A DNA stretch of 64,000 bases from Saprospiraceae bacterium (lineage in GTDB: Bacteria; Bacteroidota; Bacteroidia; Chitinophagales; Saprospiraceae), in assembly GCA_016710625.1 (NCBI GenBank), contig JADJVK010000015.1, forward strand, positions 1-64,000. Reading direction: 5' to 3'. The number at the start of each line of letters is the position of its first letter. Position 1 is the first letter of the stretch. The notes beneath the pieces are model-generated. The model saw only the letters and a list, made by a program, of their open reading frames with translations. It did not search any database and was not told where the DNA came from. Positions 61,097-64,000 of this stretch are shown in pieces. The position numbers and the translations under genes are program-made.

Positions 61097-61916
61097 TTAA
61101 AAAAGTGATTGTTGTATTTCTAATTTAGGGTGGAAAGTTCCAATTATCATAAAAGGATTTTTTCCTGTTAAGTGATGAAGTTTTGATGTGCCTAAAAATA
61201 AATACAAATCTTTTGTTTTTGCAAATTCATCAAAGTATTTTTTTCTAACATCTTGAACAGCTTTTGTTTCATCACCTTCATATCTAGCAAGACAATTCCA
61301 ATAGAGTTGACCAATTTCCCAATCTTCAATCATCATTTTACTCTGTTTACCGTTACAGTCTTTTAATATATAAGAAAATTTATAAGGTAGTTTTCTAACT
61401 ACTTCAAATAAATCTTCATTTTCTTTGGCAAAAAGATTACTACTTCTATCTTGTTTTAATTTTTCGAGTTTATTTTTATCCCAGTCTCTTTCTACTGGTT
61501 CAATTGTAAAATCTAAAATTTCTGTTGGCTTGAAAAACTGCTAGTGAAGTCATAATTTCTCTACTTTTTGCTTCTAATATCAATTTTTCAATATCAGAAT
61601 AAATTTTGTTTTTAAAACTATTTGTTTTCGTAAAAACCAATTACTGTATCTAAATGATCTAAAATTTTTATTTCAGTGTCATAAGAAACTGGTCTATAAC
61701 TTTCCTTTCTAAAATCACTTTTGTTTTTACAAGGTCAATTTCAATCCAATCGTATTTTTTATATTGCTCATCAAATGATTTCTTTCGAAATTGAATTGGA
61801 TAAATTCTTATCCAAGAACCATCTTCAAGAAATCCAGCTGTACAAACTAATTCATCATACTTGCTTGAAATAGACGGATAAGTTTTTACAGTAATTAGAA
61901 CTTTTGTTTTAGCCAT
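61097..61916 (-). pseudogene. Uncharacterised partner of the DUF488 protein, three frameshifts
   Basis: Starts at ATG 61916, one base after the DUF488 stop. It encodes VLITVKTYPSISSKYDELVC, then AGFLEDGSWIRIYPIQFRKK and YDWIEIDLVKNKSDFRKESY after correcting the first shift near 61725. SFKNKIYSDIEKLILEAK follows a second shift near 61632, and FFKPTEILDFTIEPVERDWD a third near 61545. The C-terminal part is DVRKKYFDEFAKTKDLYLFL and HHLTGKNPFMIIGTFHP. Rejoined it is about 272 residues. The family commonly accompanies DUF488 genes, but its biochemical role is not known to me. No enzyme motif is assigned with confidence. Confidence 0.65.
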
Positions 61917-61917
61917 A

Positions 61918-62802
61918 TTAAATATGCTTTACTTGATATTTAAAATTTGGTAAATTTTCAATTGCTTCTGCCAAGTGCTTCCTATGACATTGACAAATAT
62001 TGGCTTCAAAACAAGTTAAGGCGATTCGATTGTTTTTTTTCTAATAAATCTAAAATCTTCAACTGGGAAACCATTGTCTTTTGTAAGTTGTTTTTGCAAT
62101 AAGATTCAAAAGTTTGTCATAATCTGATTGAGTATTTAGTTCTTGTCTTTGTTCAGATTGTATTCCAACTTCCGGAAAATGAACATATTCTATCCCTATA
62201 CTATTACAATAACGTTGTAATTGATTTTTACTAAATCCGTATTTCATACTTAAGGGATTATTACGTACATCTATTAATATTTTTACATTGTTTTTAATTA
62301 GTCGATTTAAATACATTTCCAATGAAATTCCTTCATACCCAATTGTAAACAAAATATACTCTTTATTTACTGGTCTACTCTTCTCAACTTTTTGAAATTG
62401 TTCTGCAGTTAATATATCCTTTGCTTTTATGCTATTTATTGCCCAATATGGATAGTTTATATAAGTATGTTTCATCAATGAGTCAGCATTCATTTTACCA
62501 TAAAGTTTTTTTATATCCAACATTATTTTTTTATCAACTTCTTTTAAAGTTTTAAAATAGTCAGTTGTCTCATTATTTGTAAAATGGCTTTTTGATTCAG
62601 AAAGCAATTGTTTATTAACCATTGCTGTTAAGTCTGCATTAGCAGAATATGAATAACAACCATATAGATATGGAATAAAATCATATTCAGCTTTACTTTG
62701 TTGTTTAGTAAACAAAAATAAAAGTTTCTGAAAGCTAATTTTATCTATTTGTCCTTCAAAAAGTTGTAACAACGCCAATATTATCTTTCTTCTATAAAAC
62801 AT
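61918..62802 (-). pseudogene. DUF488 protein with Panacea (DUF4065)-like N-terminal domain, two frameshifts
   Basis: Start set at ATG 62802; an ATG 72 bases upstream would add residues lying before the promoter. The first about 130 residues (LALLQLFEGQIDKISFQKLL, YDFIPYLYGCYSYSANADL) resemble the Panacea/SocA-like domain known from phage-associated proteins and antitoxins (inference). The DUF488 domain follows: LFTIGYEGISLEMYLNRLI, ILIDVRNNPLSMKYGFSK, then EYVHFPEVGI. The end is out of frame after ~62085 and again at the T8 run 62033-62040; corrected sequence contains IALTCFEANICQCHRKHLAE, the typical DUF488 C-terminus. Full length about 295 residues. Confidence 0.75.
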
Positions 62803-62805
62803 TTT

Positions 62806-62814
62806 GCAAAGGTA
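62806..62814 (-). promoter_or_regulatory. Promoter placing transcription start at or near the DUF488 start codon
   Basis: On the minus strand TACCTTTGC fits TAnnTTTG and ends only 3 bases before the ATG at 62802, so the mRNA would have almost no leader. The next ATG upstream lies before this element, supporting the downstream start. Confidence 0.5.
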
Positions 62815-63054
62815 GAAAAATAACACTTTATAGGGGTATAAATTATATTGAAATGTAATTTTATTTTTAAACAATTAAATTTGTTCCTTATTAATGATTT
62901 CTAATGTATTGCTACCAACTATTTAAAATTGATTTAACAATTTTTTTAAATATTAATTAAATTCTATCATAGTTTCATTAATTCAATAAAAAAAGTTTTA
63001 ATACTATTTGAGTAATACAATTTAATTCTGAAAGATAAAAGTAAATATGGCTAC
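62815..63054. other. AT-rich intergenic region
   Basis: About 240 bases without a recognisable feature apart from the promoter listed separately. Confidence 0.35.
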
Positions 63055-64000
63055 TTAATTACATGGATTTGATGGATCAGTTCCATCTATTTTCTCTTTT
63101 TGGTTTGTAACACCATCACAATCTGAAGTTTTCCAAGTAGTACTTTGTGGTAATGTTTGACTAGCTAGGATAAAGTCACAAGGTAATAATGGATTCGTTC
63201 CATCTGTCTATTCTTTACCATCCGTTACACCATCACCATCCGTATCTGGATTTAATGGATCTGTTCCATCTACCACTTCTACTCCATTTGGAACGCCATC
63301 ACCATCACAATCAGCCGCCAATCAAGTAGCACTTGCTAATAAAGTCTGGCTAGACAATTTGAAGCTACATGGATCTAATGGATTTGTACCATCTGTCTTT
63401 TCAGCACCATTAGGAACACCATCTCCATCACAATCAGATGCTTGCCAAGTAGCTGATCTTGCTAAAGTAATATTAGCAGCTACATATTCACAACCATCTA
63501 ATGGATCCGTACCGTCTATTTTCTCTTTTTGGTTTGTTACACCATCACCATCACAATCCGCTGTTTTCCAAGCAGTACTTGTTGCAACAGTTTGACTTGC
63601 AAGTAAGAAACTACAAGGATCTGAAGGATTTGTTCCGTCTGTTACTTCTTTTCCATTTGTTACACCATCACCATCACAATCTGCATTTTGCCAAGACAAA
63701 TCAGTTGTTAATGTTTGACTTGATGGAATATAACTACAAGGATCTTTTGGATTAGTACCATCTGTTTTTTCTTTTCCATCTGTTACACCATCTCCATCTG
63801 TATCAGGATTTAATGGGTTCGTACCATCTGTTACTTCAACACCATTTGGAACACCATCTCCATCGCAATCAGTTGTATTCCAAGCTAATGTAGCAGACAA
63901 TGTCTTGCTTGCTAAAATAAAACTACATGGATCATTTGGATTTGTTCCATCTAATTTTTCTTTTGCATTCGTTACACCATCACCATCACAATCAGTTGCA
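63055..64000 (-). pseudogene. Thrombospondin-type-3-repeat protein, 3' part with two nonsense codons (continues beyond window)
   Basis: Tandem 41-residue calcium-binding repeats of the form DCDGDGVTNGKEVTDGTNP followed by DPCSF and LASQT, 123 bp per unit, typical of secreted Bacteroidota proteins. The frame is open from the window edge to 63322, where a TGA stands at the conserved Trp of SATW (63322-63324). Coding character continues past it and meets a TAG at 63208-63210 in place of Lys (GKEK). The last unit has lost six bases (DCDGVTN) and the chain ends at a TAA at 63055-63057 without a T9SS domain. The 5' end lies outside the window. Confidence 0.75.

Noticed and set aside
63322..63324. 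TGA read as Trp
   Set aside because: TGA is used as a normal stop elsewhere (for example the sigma factor gene ending at 456), and the other stop in this gene is TAG.
1..64000. tRNA or rRNA genes
   Set aside because: I looked for tRNA-like acceptor/T-arm patterns and rRNA landmarks and found none convincing; the only structured RNA supported is the SRP RNA.

Overview
The window looks like chromosomal DNA of a low-GC member of the Bacteroidota. A Saprospira/Chitinophaga-type lineage is my best guess, but no rRNA is present to fix it. The evidence is: secreted proteins ending in type IX secretion (T9SS) C-terminal domains, including a gliding-motility-type (CHU_C) domain; many hyalin-repeat-like (HYR) modules; promoters of the Bacteroidota TAnnTTTG type; and a Bacteroidota-style small SRP RNA.

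Region 1 (1-37 kb) is mostly ordinary and intact. It starts with the end of an ECF sigma factor followed by a frameshifted membrane/beta-barrel protein, a lipoprotein and a TfoX-like protein. Next come mltG and panB, a thioesterase with an M50 peptidase, and a Uma2-type nuclease. A tight minus-strand operon runs pepA-ribH-maf-tyrS-PLP enzyme. After it come a DEDDh exonuclease, a T9SS protein and a YoeB/RelE-type toxin-antitoxin pair. Two S9 peptidases, a DPE2-like 4-alpha-glucanotransferase and one IS4-type insertion sequence with a frameshifted transposase follow. An operon of two M16 proteins plus an NlpC/P60 lipoprotein is next, then a secreted dockerin-like protein, a HerA/DUF853 ATPase, a small transaldolase, the SRP RNA, pfkA, a BadF-type kinase, a frameshifted SpoU methyltransferase and a LytTR regulator.

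Region 2 (38-52.5 kb) is the remains of one giant minus-strand gene for a T9SS-exported surface protein. From N to C it holds 17 near-identical 79-residue HYR-like repeats (237 bp), 7 diverged HYR repeats, diverged 103-residue Cys-rich units, 14 near-identical 103-residue repeats (309 bp), more HYR modules, a SprB-like segment and a CHU_C domain. Its reading frame is broken by at least a dozen indels and one in-frame stop, and no start or signal peptide is visible at its 5' end.

Region 3 (52.5-64 kb) holds further secreted proteins, all broken: two paralogous T9SS proteins, a parallel beta-helix T9SS protein and a thrombospondin-type-3-repeat protein that runs off the window. It also holds a 1.3 kb non-coding stretch with hairpins, a possible small RNA and a degenerate 41-bp repeat, a two-half protein of unknown function, and a compact two-gene operon (DUF488 protein with a Panacea-like N-terminus, plus an uncharacterised partner).

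The window divides into an intact housekeeping part and a part where almost every gene is frameshifted. Real decay of a surface-protein locus and poor consensus quality both fit. Some lesions are nonsense substitutions and small in-frame deletions rather than homopolymer slips, so base-calling error alone does not explain everything.
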